Assembly (NCBI RefSeq): GCF_024346955.1
Contig: NZ_AP024883.1
Location: forward strand, 372,001-436,000
Length of the DNA: 64,000 nt
Reading direction: 5' to 3'
Origin: Vibrio mangrovi
GTDB lineage: Bacteria; Pseudomonadota; Gammaproteobacteria; Enterobacterales; Vibrionaceae
The position numbers and the translations under genes were made by a program. Numbering within the stretch: position 1 is the stretch's first letter; every line of letters starts with the position of its first letter. Below are positions 46,001 through 55,758 of this stretch, in pieces. The notes under the pieces were generated by a model, which was not told where the DNA came from, ran no database searches, and was given only the letters and a program-made list of their open reading frames with translations.

Positions 46001-49000
46001 ATGGTGCATCGTTGTCACAACGGATTTATGAAGCGCCACAGGGAGAAACGGAAGCGAAGCTGGCAGAAATCTGGGCAGAGATGTTCGGGATTGCTCAGGT
46101 CAGCCGTCATGATGACTTCTTTGAGCTGGGCGGACATTCTCTGATGGCGATGCAACTGATATCCAGAGTTCGTCAGCAATTTCAGGTTGATCTGGCTTTG
46201 GCTACGGTTTTTGCTCAACCGGTCTTATATGTGTTGTCTGCAGCTATTGAAAATTCACTACAAATTGAAGTGGAATCGGTTGTTGAAAGATTAGATGACG
46301 GTATCCAGCCTCCATTATCGCTGACTCAGCGACGTTTGTGGCTTCTGTCTCAGATCGACGACGTTGCAACACAGGCCTATATTATGGTCGGACGCATGAC
46401 ATTGCAGGGCAAGTTAGATGTGGTTGCATTACAGCGAGCGCTCGATCAAATGCTCTCTCGTCATCATATCCTGCGCACTTGCATTGAAATCGAAAACGGC
46501 GAGCCGGTCCAGAAAGTCTTTCCGGAAGGGCTGAGCATGTCACTTCCCGTGGTCAATGCCGATGATGAGCAAGCTATAGCAACCTTTGGTTCCGCAATGG
46601 ATCTGTCAACCGGCCCTTTACTTCAGGGCCAGCTTATTTCCGTTGATGAACAGACTCATATTTTACGTCTGGCAATGCACCATATGATTACGGATGGATG
46701 GTCTATCGGTATTTTCATGCGAGAAGTCAGTCAGCTTTATGCAGCCTTCGTCCGGAACGAACCGAATCCGTTCCCTCCGCTTGAGATTCAGTATGGTGAT
46801 TTTGCCGCCTGGCAGCAGAAATACATACAGGATGAGTTACTTCAGCAACAACGATTGTACTGGGTTGAGCAGTTACGGGGAATCCCTGATTGTCTGACTT
46901 TACCCACCGACAGAGCCCGGCCACACAAGCAGGAATTTGCCGGAGCAGAAATCACACACGTATTGGATGAATCCCTGACGGCAGAATTACACAAGTTAAG
47001 CCGTCAACATGATTGCACGCTCTACATGACCTTGCTAGCGTCCTGGTCTGCATTGATGGGACGTCTAGCTCATCAGGATGATGTAGTGATCGGAACACCT
47101 GTCGCCGGGCGTACCCGAGCTGAGTTTGAGCCGTTGATCGGGATGTTTGTCAATACGCAGGCAATGCGGGTTGATCTGTCAGCAAATCCGGATACCGCTG
47201 AGCTACTGGCTCAGGTCAAAGCGACGGCACTGTTAGCACAGGCTCATCAGGAAATTCCGTTTGAACAGGTTGTCGAATCTGTTTCTCCGGTGCGACGTTT
47301 ATCTCATACTCCCGTGTTTCAGGTGATGTTTGCTTTGCAGAATGTTCCTGATGGCAACTTTGAACTGCCGGGACTGTCGATTTCACCGCTTGAGGCTGAG
47401 GTCACGACGGCACAGTTTGATTTAAGTCTGTTTGTTTATGAATTGGATCACCAGCTTGAGATTAAACTGAATTACGCAACAGCTTTGTTTGACGAAACGA
47501 CGGTTCGTCGCTATCTGGCATACTGGCAGGCTCTGCTGCAACAGATGGTTTCTACTCCGGAACAAACCGTTAGTTCGTTTGATATCCTGTCGAAAGATGA
47601 GCGTGAACTGGTCATTGAAACATTCAATGCGACTGAAACAGTCTTCCCACAAGATGAATGTCTTCATCACCTGTTCGAATCTCAGGTAGTCCGGACTCCG
47701 GATGCCATTGCTGTTGTTTCCGGAGAAGAAGCATTCAGCTATCGTCAGTTGAATGACCGGGCCAATCAACTGGCTCATCGTCTGACAGAGCAGGGAGTCA
47801 AACCGGGCAGCAAGGTCGCAGTAATGGTCGAGCGCAGCTGTACCCTGGTGACAGCTCTGCTGGCAACCCTGAAAGCCGGTGGCGCTTATGTGCCGCTGGA
47901 CCCGCTTTTCCCGCCGGAGCGACTGCAATATATGGTTTCAGACAGTCAGCCGGTGGTGTTGATCACCGATGGCTCTGCTGAGATAACCCAGACATTCGGT
48001 GAGCAGGCCGCAGGTTTCAGCCTGCTTGACCTGAGCCGTGAAACACTGAGTGACTATCCGACAGACAATCCGGTCATTACGGAGCTGGAAAACCATCAAC
48101 TGGCCTATGTTATCTATACTTCCGGCTCGACCGGTCAGCCCAAAGGCGTGATGGTGCCACACCGTTCAGTCGTGAACTTCCTCACCAGCCAACAGCAACA
48201 GCATAACGTTAGCGGTGATGACCGTTTACTGGCGATTACCACGATTTCATTTGATATTCACGTGCTGGAGATTTACCTGCCGCTCATCAGCGGTGCATCA
48301 CTGCATCTTGCTGACAAGATGCTGGCCCGTGACGGCGAAGCGTTGGGACATTATCTGAATGAACAGAACATTACCCTGTTTCAGGCTACGCCGGCGACCT
48401 GGAAACTGCTGCTGGCCGCAGACTGGCAAGGCTCTGCGGACCTGAGAGGTTTAATTGGCGGGGAATCATTCTCCAAAGTGCTGGCCGATGAAGTGCTGAG
48501 CCGGGTCGGCAGTCTGTGGAATATGTATGGTCCGACGGAAACGACCGTCTGGTCCGCCACGCATCAACTGAGCGTTTCGGATAGTGCTGTGCTGATAGGA
48601 CGTCCGGTCGGCAATACCCGGATTTATATTCTGAACGATGCTGGTCGACCGGTTCCGGTCGGAGCAACCGGTGAGATTTATATCGGTGGTGAAGGTGTGA
48701 CTGCCGGTTATCTCAATCAGAGTGAACTGACACAGGAGCGATTCGTTGCTGACCCATATTCTTCAGCGGCCGGAGCCCGGATGTACCGGACGGGTGATTT
48801 GGGGCGCTGGGATGCGGAAGGCCGGATTGAATGTCTGGGTCGCAGTGATTTTCAGGTGAAGATCCGCGGATTCCGGATTGAGTTGGGTGAAATAGAATCT
48901 CTGATGCAGGGATTCGATGGGATTGCGGATGCAGTGGTTGCTGCGCCGGTGATGGCGGACGGAGAGCCACGGCTGGTGGGTTATTACGTGGCAGATGAAG

Positions 49001-52000
49001 CCGGTGATGCACTTTCAGAAGAGATGCTGAAGACTTATCTGCGTAGCCGTCTGCCGGATTATATGGTTCCGGGCATTTATGTTGTGCTGGAAGATTTCCC
49101 GTTGACGCCGAATGGCAAAGTCGACCGGAAAGCATTGCCGGAAGTGGATGGTGCATCGTTGTCACAACGGGTATATGAAGCGCCACAGGGAGAGACAGAA
49201 ACGAAGCTGTCAGAAATCTGGGCAGAGATGTTCGGGATTGCTCAGGTCAGCCGTCATGATGACTTCTTTGAGCTGGGCGGACATTCGCTGATGGCTGTTC
49301 AGTTGGTTTCCCGGATCAGAGCACTTCTGGGACTTGAAATGTCTCTGGCAAGTCTGTTTGAACATCCGGTGCTGGCTGAGCTTGCAGCAATACTGCAGGA
49401 GGATGCTCTTCAGAGCAAAGATAACCAGTTACCGGCAATTGTGCCACACACAACAGGCGGAGCTGTGCCGCTATCGCTGGCACAGCAACGTTTATGGTTC
49501 CTGTCTCAGATGAATCCGGCAGCATCCTCTGCCTATGTGATCTCCGGTGGAGCAGTCCTGCGGGGACGACTGGATGTTGAAGCACTTCAGGCGGCACTGG
49601 ATCAGATTGTTGCCAGACACGAGGCACTGCGTACTCATTTTGAAGAGTGTGATGGTGTTGCCACCCAGGTGATTGAACCGTCAGATATCGGCTTCCCACT
49701 GACACTTGAAACACAATCCCATATTGCTTTTGTCCCGGAATTCAGACTGGATTCCGGAAGGTTGATTCAGGGGCAGCTTATTCGTGTCTCTGATGAGGAG
49801 CACAGGCTGAGCATTGCGATGCATCACATCATTTCCGATGGTTGGTCTGTGAGTGTACTAATCAGTGAGTTGGCAGCATTGTATGACGCCTTTATTCAGG
49901 GACTCGCCGACCCTTTACCAGCTTTGGACATACAATATGGTGACTTCGCTGTATGGCAGCAACAGTACTTACAAGGCGATATTCTGCAACGGCAACAGAC
50001 TTACTGGGTTGAACAGTTACAGGGCATTCCTGACTGCCTGACCCTGCCGACGGACAGACCAAGGCCACAGCACCAATCTTACGAGGGTGCCGTAATTCCA
50101 GTGAATATTGACCGGGAGCTCAGTGACGGACTGCGAAATTTGAGTCAACGCCACGGATGCACACTGTATATGACTTTGTTGGCTGGCTGGTCGGCACTGA
50201 TGGGACGTTTATCCAGTCAGGATGATGTTGTGATTGGTTCTCCGGTTGCCGGACGTACCCGAGCCGAGGTTGAGCCGTTGATCGGGATGTTTGTCAATAC
50301 ACAAGCCATGCGGGTTGATCTGTCTGCAAACCCGAGTACTACGGATCTGCTGACTCAGGTGAAAGCGACAGCGCTGGCAGCGCAAGCTCATCAGGATCTT
50401 CCGTTTGAGCAGGTGGTTGAGTCTGTCGCTCCTCAGAGAAGTCTGTCTCATCCTCCGATTTTTCAGGTGATGCTGAGTCTGCAAAACACCCCTCAGATTG
50501 AGAAAGAGTTGTCCGGTGTGAGTCTGTCACTATCAGACACTAAGCGAGAGACTGCTCAGTTTGATCTGAGTTTGGAGATTATGGAAGTTGACGGTCAGTT
50601 ATCCGGGTATCTGAATTATGTCACGGCCTTGTTTGATGAAGCCACAGTACAACGTTATCTGGAATACTGGAAAAGACTTTTGCAGCAAATGGTGTGTACT
50701 CCCCAACTGGCGGTCAATAGACTGGATATCTGGGGTGACGATGAATATCAGCAGGTAGTTCATCGATTCAACCAGACCGAAATTCCATTCCCTGAGCGCG
50801 AATGTATTCATGCCCTGATTGAAGGTCAGGTGGCAAGAAACCCCGATGCAACGGCGGTGGTCTTTGAAGACCAGTCGCTGAGTTATGCCGAGCTGAACCG
50901 TCAGGCCAACCGTCTGGCGCACTGGCTGATGAGTCAGGGTGTGCGTCCGGACAGCCGGGTGGCGGTGTGTCTGGAGCGCAGCTGTGAACTGGTGGTGTCA
51001 CTGCTGGCGATTCTCAAAGCCGGAGGTGCCTATGTACCGTTAGACCCCGGTTACCCGACCGAACGGCTGGAATATATGCTGTCCGACAGTGAGCCGGTGG
51101 TGCTGATTACCACCGGAACACTGCTGGAAAGTCTGGGTCAGACACCGGCAGCAACGCGTCTGGTGGATTTATCTTCGCTGGTTCAGCCCTGGACTGATTG
51201 TCCGGATACCAACCCGAATATTCCTGAACTAACCAATCGTCATCTGGCTTACATCATCTATACCTCAGGTTCAACCGGACTGCCGAAGGGAGTAATGAAC
51301 GAACACCGGGGCGTGGTGAACCGGCTGTACTGGATGAAAGAAGATTATGGTTTCGGGCCGGGCGATGTGGTGTTGCAGAAAACCCCGTTCAGCTTTGATG
51401 TCTCGGTATGGGAGTTCTTCTGTCCGTTATGGTCCGGTGCAACGCTGCTGATGGCCAAACCGGAAGGACATAAAGACCCGGATTATCTGAAAGATTTAAT
51501 CACGTCTCAGGGTGTAACTATCCTGCACTTTGTCCCACCGATGTTACAGAGCTTCCTTGAAGTGGTTCATGCGGGAGACTGCAACAGTCTGCGGCTGGTG
51601 TTCTGTAGTGGTGAGGCACTGCCGGCAGAAGCGATTCGTAAGAGCTATGCCCGACTGCCACATATTGAGCTGCATAACCTGTATGGTCCGACGGAAGCGG
51701 CGGTGGATGTCACCGCATGGCACTGTCCACGCACACTGGCAGGCGACCGGGTTTCGATTGGCCGTCCGGTGGCGAATACCCGGATGTATGTACTGGACGG
51801 AGAAGGCCGTCCGGTGGCAGTGGGTGTTGAAGGTGAGCTTTATATTGGTGGTGTTCAGGTTGCGCGGGGTTATCTGAACCGGGATGAGCTGACGGCAGAG
51901 CGATTTGTGGCGGACCCTTATTCACAAGAAACAGATGCAGTGATGTACCGGACGGGTGATGTGGGTTGCTGGCTGTCGGACGGAACGATTGAATACCGCG

Positions 52001-55000
52001 GCCGGAATGATGACCAGGTGAAAATCCGGGGTTTCCGGATAGAGCTGGGAGAAATCAGTTCGGCGTTGCAGGGTTGTGTTGGTGTGAAAGATGGCGTGGT
52101 GGTTGCACGTGCATTTGGTAGCGGCTCGGATAAACAGTTAGTGGGTTACTACACCGCAGAAGACCAAGCCGTAAGCCCGGATGTGGAATCCATCAAGGCA
52201 GAGCTGACCGAGCGGTTGCCGGCTCATATGGTGCCGGTGGCTTATGTATTACTGGATGAGATGCCGCTGACACCGAACGGGAAGGTAAACCGTAAGGCTC
52301 TGCCGGAGCCGGATGAGCGTTCGGTGGTCCGGCGTGAATATGAAGCGCCGGTGGGTGATGCAGAGACACAACTGGCCAATATCTGGTCCTCATTGCTGGG
52401 TGTTGAACGGGTCGGTCGTTATGACAACTTCTTTGAGCTGGGTGGTCATTCCCTGCTGGCGGTACGGATGATTTCCCGGGTTCGTGAACTGCTGGGTTGT
52501 GAGCTGACACTGGCGACACTGTTCTCACATCCGGCTTTATATGAAGTTGCCGGGACGTTGAGTGAGTCTGAGCATCCGGTCTTGCCTGCGATTACTCCGC
52601 TGGCTGCGGGTGAGACAGCTCCGTTATCACTGGCACAGAAACGGCTGTGGTTCCTGGCGCAGATGGATCCCGATTCGGTTTCAGCCTATGTGATTACCGG
52701 TGGATTACGACTGGAAGGTAAGCTGGATGTTGATGCGCTGCAACGGGCACTGAATCAGATTGTTACCCGGCATGCGCCATTACGGACTCACTTTGCCGAT
52801 GTTGATGGTGTTCCGGTCCAGATTGTCGATGAGATTCATCATGAGTTTCCGATGCACTGGCTGGATGGTGAAACATTGATGGATGAGCTATCTCCATTCA
52901 GACCTGAGTTTGATTTATCCCATGGACCACTGGTTCAGGGACAACTGATTCATATTCATGACAATGAGCATTGGTTGCGAATCGCGATGCACCATATGGT
53001 GGCAGATGGTTGGTCTATTGGTGTATTCACCCGCGAACTTTCGGTTCTGTATCGTGAATTCAGTCAGGGACGGAATGATCCGTTGCCGCCGTTGAGTATT
53101 CAGTATGGGGATTATGCCGCGTGGCAGCAGATGCATTTGCAGGGAGAAGTATTACAGCAACAACAGCAGTACTGGACTGAGCAACTGCGTGATATCCCAG
53201 ATTGCCTGACATTACCAACCGATCGGCCACGCCCTGCCCATCAGGATTATAGCGGCGCGGCCGTAACTGTCCGACTGGACAAATCGTTAACCTCTGCGTT
53301 ACGGGAATTCAGTCAGAGTCATCACAGCACACTATACATGACACTGCTTACCGGATGGTCAGCACTAATGGGACGCCTCGCGAATCAGGAAGAAGTCGTG
53401 ATCGGTTCACCGGTTGCCGGCCGGACTCTGACCGAACTGGAAGGATTGATCGGGATGTTCGTCAATACGCAGGCGGTGCGGGTCAGTCTGAGTGAACAGC
53501 CGGATACGGTGACGCTGCTGAATCAGGTGAAAAACACATCGTTACAGGCTCAGGCCTATCAGGACATCCCGTTTGAACAGGTTGTAGAAGCCGTTGCTCC
53601 GACCCGGAATCTGTCTTACAGCCCGATTTTTCAGGTGATGTTTGCATTGCAGAATTTACCTGAAGGAAATATCGGACTGGATGGAATGCATTTGTCATTA
53701 TTGCCGGAGGAGTCCACGACGGCTCAGTTTGATCTCAGTCTGATTGTTCATGAGTCAGAAGGCCGGATCGAAGGGGTGTTGAACTATGCCACATCGCTGT
53801 TTGATGAAGAAACTGTCCAGCGTTATCTCAGTTACTGGATCAATCTGCTCGAAGGCATGGTCAGTCAGCCTGAACTACCGATTGCTGCTCTGCCAATTCT
53901 TGGGGAAACTGAGCAACAAAAACTGCTCGGGGAGCTGAACCAGACTCACTTTGGCTATCCGGCAGACTGTGGCATTCATACCTTGTTTGCCCGTCAGGTT
54001 GCCCGCTCACCAGAGCAGGTTGCAGTCGTGACTGATGATGGTGAGTGGGATTACACCAGTCTGGATGTACGGGCCAATGCGCTGGCTCACCGGCTTCGGG
54101 AACAGGGTGTCGCTCCGGGAGATCGGGTTGCGGTCCGGCTGCCACGTTCGGCAGCGCTGGTCGTGACCGAACTGGCAATTCTCAAATGTGGCGGTGTGTA
54201 TGTGCCTCTTGATCCGAATGCACCGGCAGAGCGCCAGCAATATGTTGTGGATGACTGTGGTGCAACGGTACTGATCGCCGAAACCGGTACGGCAACGGAA
54301 TATCCGTCACTGACTGTACTGGAAATGAGTGAATCTCTGCTCAGAGAAACCAGTGATGAAGAAGTCTCTGTACCGGTTCGGGGAACTGCACCGGCGTATG
54401 TGATGTACACCTCAGGCTCGACCGGTCAGCCAAAAGGGGTAGTCGTGCCGCATCGGGCAATCGCCCGGCTGGTGCTGAACAATGGTTATATGGAAGTACA
54501 ACCATCCGATCGCGTTGCTCTGGCGGCCAACCCGGCCTTTGATGCCACCACGCTGGAAGTGTGGGCACCACTACTCAATGGTGCTGCCGTGGTGGTGATT
54601 GAACAGGACACCCTGCTCAATGTGCAGTCGTTTGCCCAAGCATTGGAAAACCGTCAGGTCAGCATTCTGTGGCTGACGGTCGGTCTGTTCAATCAGTATG
54701 CCGAAGGACTGAAAGCTGTCTTACCCGGCCTGCGTTATCTGCTGGTCGGGGGCGATGCGCTGGATCCGGCGGTGATCCGCCGGGTGCTGGCTGAAAGTGC
54801 GCCGGCGCATCTGCTTAACGGTTATGGTCCGACTGAGACCACGACGTTTGCCCTGACTTATGAAATTACGGCGGTCAGTGAGGATGCTGCGAGTATTCCG
54901 CTGGGGCGTCCGATCGGCAACACGCAGGTGTATCTGCTGAATCCTCAGGGACAACCTGTTCCACAAGGTGTGGTCGGTGAGCTGTATATCGGTGGTGATG

Positions 55001-55743
55001 GTGTGGCGCTGGGTTATCTGAATCAGGATGAACTGACGGCAGAGCGTTTTGTTGCCGACCCTTATTCGGCGGCCGCGGATGCCCGGATGTACCGGACCGG
55101 TGACCTTGGGTATTTACGTTCGGATGGCACGATCGAGTTTGTCGGGCGCAATGATTTTCAGGTGAAGGTGCGGGGCTTCCGGATTGAACTGGGAGAAATT
55201 GAGTCGGCACTGGTGTCGTGTGGTGTTGAATCGGCGGTGGTGATTGCGCAGGGCGATTCGGCTTCGAAACGACTGGTGGCTTACTTTACCGGTGGTGCAG
55301 GGATGAGCGCGGGAGAGCTGAAGTCACGCTTATCGGAACATCTGCCGGATTACATGGTGCCGGTGGCTTATGTGGCGTTGGCAGAAATACCGCTGACGGC
55401 GAACGGTAAGGTTGACCGCAGAGCACTGCCGGAACCAAATGATACAGCGCTGGCCCGACAGGAATATGAAGCTCCTCAGGGAGATCTGGAAGAAATGGTT
55501 GCTGAGATCTGGGAGGAGCTCCTTCAGGTTGATGCCGTCGGACGTCAGGACAGCTTTTTTGGGTTGGGAGGCCACTCGCTGCTGGCTGCCCAGCTTATTT
55601 CAAGGATTCGCAACGAACTGGATTTGGAAGTGCCATTGGTTGAGCTTTTCTCTCATCCCACATTAGCCGCATTCAGTAAACGTGTGGCTTATATCGGCCT
55701 TGCTGAGTTTGATGTCAGCGATTTGATGGATTTAGCAGAATAA
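43075..55743 (+). CDS. Nonribosomal peptide synthetase, four modules (C-A-T)x4
   Basis: A 4222-residue assembly-line enzyme in the cytoplasm. Order: C1 (HHITTDG at 158), A1 (YTSGSTG at 632), T1 (LGGHS, Ser1022); C2 (HHMITDG, 1202), A2 (1681), T2 (Ser2071); C3 (HHIISDG, 2250), A3 (2729), T3 (Ser3126); C4 (HHMVADG, 3306), A4 (3778), T4 (Ser4168). All C domains keep the HHxxxDG site and all T domains the phosphopantetheine Ser. By-eye pocket codes are DILQLGMVWK for A1 and A2 (Gly), DVWHFSLVDK for A3 (Ser) and DALWLGGTFK for A4 (Val). No epimerization or thioesterase domain is present. Starting with a C domain of EntF-like look implies an acyl or aryl starter. AAGG precedes the ATG by about 10 bases. 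A second NRPS gene follows 15 bases later. The product is unknown. Confidence 0.95.
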   Translation: MNTNVHGNNKQSCIFHTQDNTSPPLPLSTPQKGIWFAQHIVPDVGGRVFRVAGYLDLPGEIIPEMMEFAVRQGVGEAETFHITTSYHEDKLLQTVHLFSDWELPFIDLSQKDNASASAMTWMEERLDYPVAKGEKDPLFEFALLKVHSGQYYLYCSAHHITTDGYGFMMLVMRFAEIYSALYSGHEIPACQLLGIKALLEAEDSYRGSTGFERDRSYWLDYMDQIQNYQPISLAGQSSVCSQVLSERYILPLDIYEHLQQLVEHYKTNLATLITALTSVYLHLMTGESSMMLGFTHRGRMGRTLRQTTGMAVNILPLGLHLTPEMTFPELLEQVSLHVGKTSRHSRYYSEDLRQEWKQSADKECWFNTVLNFVPSQYELYFGDVSATVVNTAIGPVDDLSFTFYDRGEGQGLTLYLNANADLYDRHDIQCHLQRLESFLSFCASSDITYPARLSVLSPEEQHLVLELFNQTLMPFSESGCLHHLFESQVVRTPDAIAVVSGEEAFSYRQLNDRANQLAHRLTEQGVKPGSKVAVMVERSCTMVTALLATLKAGGAYVPLDPLFPPERLQYMVSDSQPVVLITDGSAEITQTFGEQNASFSLLDLSRETLNDYPTDNLVITELENNQLAYVIYTSGSTGQPKGVMVPHRSVVNFLTSQQQQHNVSGDDRLLAITTISFDIHVLEIYLPLISGAALHLADKMLARDGEALGHYLNEQNITLFQATPATWKLLLAADWQGSANLRGLIGGESFSKVLADEVLSRVGSLWNMYGPTETTVWSATHQLSVSDSAVLIGRPVGNTRIYILNEAGQPVPVGATGEIYIGGEGVTAGYLNQSELTQERFVADPYSSAAGARMYRTGDLGRWDAEGRIECLGRSDFQVKIRGFRIELGEIESLMQGFDGIADAVVAAPVMADGEPRLVGYYVADEAGDAVSEEVLKTYLRSRLPDYMVPGIYVVLEDFPLTPNGKVDRKALPEVDGASLSQRIYEAPQGETEAKLAEIWAEMFGIAQVSRHDDFFELGGHSLMAMQLISRVRQQFQVDLALATVFAQPVLYVLSAAIENSLQIEVESVVERLDDGIQPPLSLTQRRLWLLSQIDDVATQAYIMVGRMTLQGKLDVVALQRALDQMLSRHHILRTCIEIENGEPVQKVFPEGLSMSLPVVNADDEQAIATFGSAMDLSTGPLLQGQLISVDEQTHILRLAMHHMITDGWSIGIFMREVSQLYAAFVRNEPNPFPPLEIQYGDFAAWQQKYIQDELLQQQRLYWVEQLRGIPDCLTLPTDRARPHKQEFAGAEITHVLDESLTAELHKLSRQHDCTLYMTLLASWSALMGRLAHQDDVVIGTPVAGRTRAEFEPLIGMFVNTQAMRVDLSANPDTAELLAQVKATALLAQAHQEIPFEQVVESVSPVRRLSHTPVFQVMFALQNVPDGNFELPGLSISPLEAEVTTAQFDLSLFVYELDHQLEIKLNYATALFDETTVRRYLAYWQALLQQMVSTPEQTVSSFDILSKDERELVIETFNATETVFPQDECLHHLFESQVVRTPDAIAVVSGEEAFSYRQLNDRANQLAHRLTEQGVKPGSKVAVMVERSCTLVTALLATLKAGGAYVPLDPLFPPERLQYMVSDSQPVVLITDGSAEITQTFGEQAAGFSLLDLSRETLSDYPTDNPVITELENHQLAYVIYTSGSTGQPKGVMVPHRSVVNFLTSQQQQHNVSGDDRLLAITTISFDIHVLEIYLPLISGASLHLADKMLARDGEALGHYLNEQNITLFQATPATWKLLLAADWQGSADLRGLIGGESFSKVLADEVLSRVGSLWNMYGPTETTVWSATHQLSVSDSAVLIGRPVGNTRIYILNDAGRPVPVGATGEIYIGGEGVTAGYLNQSELTQERFVADPYSSAAGARMYRTGDLGRWDAEGRIECLGRSDFQVKIRGFRIELGEIESLMQGFDGIADAVVAAPVMADGEPRLVGYYVADEAGDALSEEMLKTYLRSRLPDYMVPGIYVVLEDFPLTPNGKVDRKALPEVDGASLSQRVYEAPQGETETKLSEIWAEMFGIAQVSRHDDFFELGGHSLMAVQLVSRIRALLGLEMSLASLFEHPVLAELAAILQEDALQSKDNQLPAIVPHTTGGAVPLSLAQQRLWFLSQMNPAASSAYVISGGAVLRGRLDVEALQAALDQIVARHEALRTHFEECDGVATQVIEPSDIGFPLTLETQSHIAFVPEFRLDSGRLIQGQLIRVSDEEHRLSIAMHHIISDGWSVSVLISELAALYDAFIQGLADPLPALDIQYGDFAVWQQQYLQGDILQRQQTYWVEQLQGIPDCLTLPTDRPRPQHQSYEGAVIPVNIDRELSDGLRNLSQRHGCTLYMTLLAGWSALMGRLSSQDDVVIGSPVAGRTRAEVEPLIGMFVNTQAMRVDLSANPSTTDLLTQVKATALAAQAHQDLPFEQVVESVAPQRSLSHPPIFQVMLSLQNTPQIEKELSGVSLSLSDTKRETAQFDLSLEIMEVDGQLSGYLNYVTALFDEATVQRYLEYWKRLLQQMVCTPQLAVNRLDIWGDDEYQQVVHRFNQTEIPFPERECIHALIEGQVARNPDATAVVFEDQSLSYAELNRQANRLAHWLMSQGVRPDSRVAVCLERSCELVVSLLAILKAGGAYVPLDPGYPTERLEYMLSDSEPVVLITTGTLLESLGQTPAATRLVDLSSLVQPWTDCPDTNPNIPELTNRHLAYIIYTSGSTGLPKGVMNEHRGVVNRLYWMKEDYGFGPGDVVLQKTPFSFDVSVWEFFCPLWSGATLLMAKPEGHKDPDYLKDLITSQGVTILHFVPPMLQSFLEVVHAGDCNSLRLVFCSGEALPAEAIRKSYARLPHIELHNLYGPTEAAVDVTAWHCPRTLAGDRVSIGRPVANTRMYVLDGEGRPVAVGVEGELYIGGVQVARGYLNRDELTAERFVADPYSQETDAVMYRTGDVGCWLSDGTIEYRGRNDDQVKIRGFRIELGEISSALQGCVGVKDGVVVARAFGSGSDKQLVGYYTAEDQAVSPDVESIKAELTERLPAHMVPVAYVLLDEMPLTPNGKVNRKALPEPDERSVVRREYEAPVGDAETQLANIWSSLLGVERVGRYDNFFELGGHSLLAVRMISRVRELLGCELTLATLFSHPALYEVAGTLSESEHPVLPAITPLAAGETAPLSLAQKRLWFLAQMDPDSVSAYVITGGLRLEGKLDVDALQRALNQIVTRHAPLRTHFADVDGVPVQIVDEIHHEFPMHWLDGETLMDELSPFRPEFDLSHGPLVQGQLIHIHDNEHWLRIAMHHMVADGWSIGVFTRELSVLYREFSQGRNDPLPPLSIQYGDYAAWQQMHLQGEVLQQQQQYWTEQLRDIPDCLTLPTDRPRPAHQDYSGAAVTVRLDKSLTSALREFSQSHHSTLYMTLLTGWSALMGRLANQEEVVIGSPVAGRTLTELEGLIGMFVNTQAVRVSLSEQPDTVTLLNQVKNTSLQAQAYQDIPFEQVVEAVAPTRNLSYSPIFQVMFALQNLPEGNIGLDGMHLSLLPEESTTAQFDLSLIVHESEGRIEGVLNYATSLFDEETVQRYLSYWINLLEGMVSQPELPIAALPILGETEQQKLLGELNQTHFGYPADCGIHTLFARQVARSPEQVAVVTDDGEWDYTSLDVRANALAHRLREQGVAPGDRVAVRLPRSAALVVTELAILKCGGVYVPLDPNAPAERQQYVVDDCGATVLIAETGTATEYPSLTVLEMSESLLRETSDEEVSVPVRGTAPAYVMYTSGSTGQPKGVVVPHRAIARLVLNNGYMEVQPSDRVALAANPAFDATTLEVWAPLLNGAAVVVIEQDTLLNVQSFAQALENRQVSILWLTVGLFNQYAEGLKAVLPGLRYLLVGGDALDPAVIRRVLAESAPAHLLNGYGPTETTTFALTYEITAVSEDAASIPLGRPIGNTQVYLLNPQGQPVPQGVVGELYIGGDGVALGYLNQDELTAERFVADPYSAAADARMYRTGDLGYLRSDGTIEFVGRNDFQVKVRGFRIELGEIESALVSCGVESAVVIAQGDSASKRLVAYFTGGAGMSAGELKSRLSEHLPDYMVPVAYVALAEIPLTANGKVDRRALPEPNDTALARQEYEAPQGDLEEMVAEIWEELLQVDAVGRQDSFFGLGGHSLLAAQLISRIRNELDLEVPLVELFSHPTLAAFSKRVAYIGLAEFDVSDLMDLAE
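43141..46210 (+). other. NRPS module 1: C-A(Gly)-T
   Basis: The starter-position C domain (residues about 23-460) differs from the other C domains and resembles the EntF type (LSTPQKGIWFAQHI start, GMAVNILPLGLHL). The A domain pocket runs from Asp678 (FDIHVLEIYL), through LFQATPATW, LIGGESF and MYGPTETTVW, and reads D-I-L-Q-L-G-M-V-W-K, close to the known Gly code DILQLGLIWK. Confidence 0.75.
44512..46140 (+). repeat. A1-T1 copy of an internal NRPS repeat
   Basis: These 1629 bases match 47659-49287 at a constant 3147-base offset (1049 codons) with no insertion or deletion and only scattered substitutions, most of them silent. Confidence 0.9.
46300..49390 (+). other. NRPS module 2: C-A(Gly)-T
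   Basis: The C domain starts PPLSLTQRRLWLLSQ. The A-T part is nearly identical to module 1 at constant offset, with the same pocket (Asp1727), so Gly is predicted again. Confidence 0.75.
47659..49287 (+). repeat. A2-T2 copy of an internal NRPS repeat
   Basis: Second copy of the A-T repeat described for 44512-46140. The flanking C domains are clearly different, so only the A-T part is homogenised. Confidence 0.9.
49465..52560 (+). other. NRPS module 3: C-A(Ser)-T
   Basis: The A pocket reads from FDVSVWEFF (Asp2775), ILHFVPPML, LVFCSGEALP and LYGPTEAAVDV as D-V-W-H-F-S-L-V-D-K, the serine code as in E. coli EntF. Confidence 0.8.
50770..52465 (+). repeat. A3-T3 copy shared with the second NRPS gene
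   Basis: Matches 60448-62143 at a constant 9678-base offset. Within it 51291-51902 (about 612 bases, holding most of the specificity pocket) shows no mismatch to 60969-61580 by eye, while 51110-51220 is clearly divergent. Confidence 0.9.
52610..55740 (+). other. NRPS module 4: C-A(Val)-T
   Basis: The A pocket from FDATTLEVW (Asp3823), ILWLTVGLF, LLVGGDAL and GYGPTETTTF reads D-A-L-W-L-G-G-T-F-K, close to the Val code DAFWIGGTFK. The T domain ends the first protein, so its chain must pass to the C domain of the next protein. Confidence 0.7.
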
Positions 55744-55758
55744 TGGGAGACATACATC

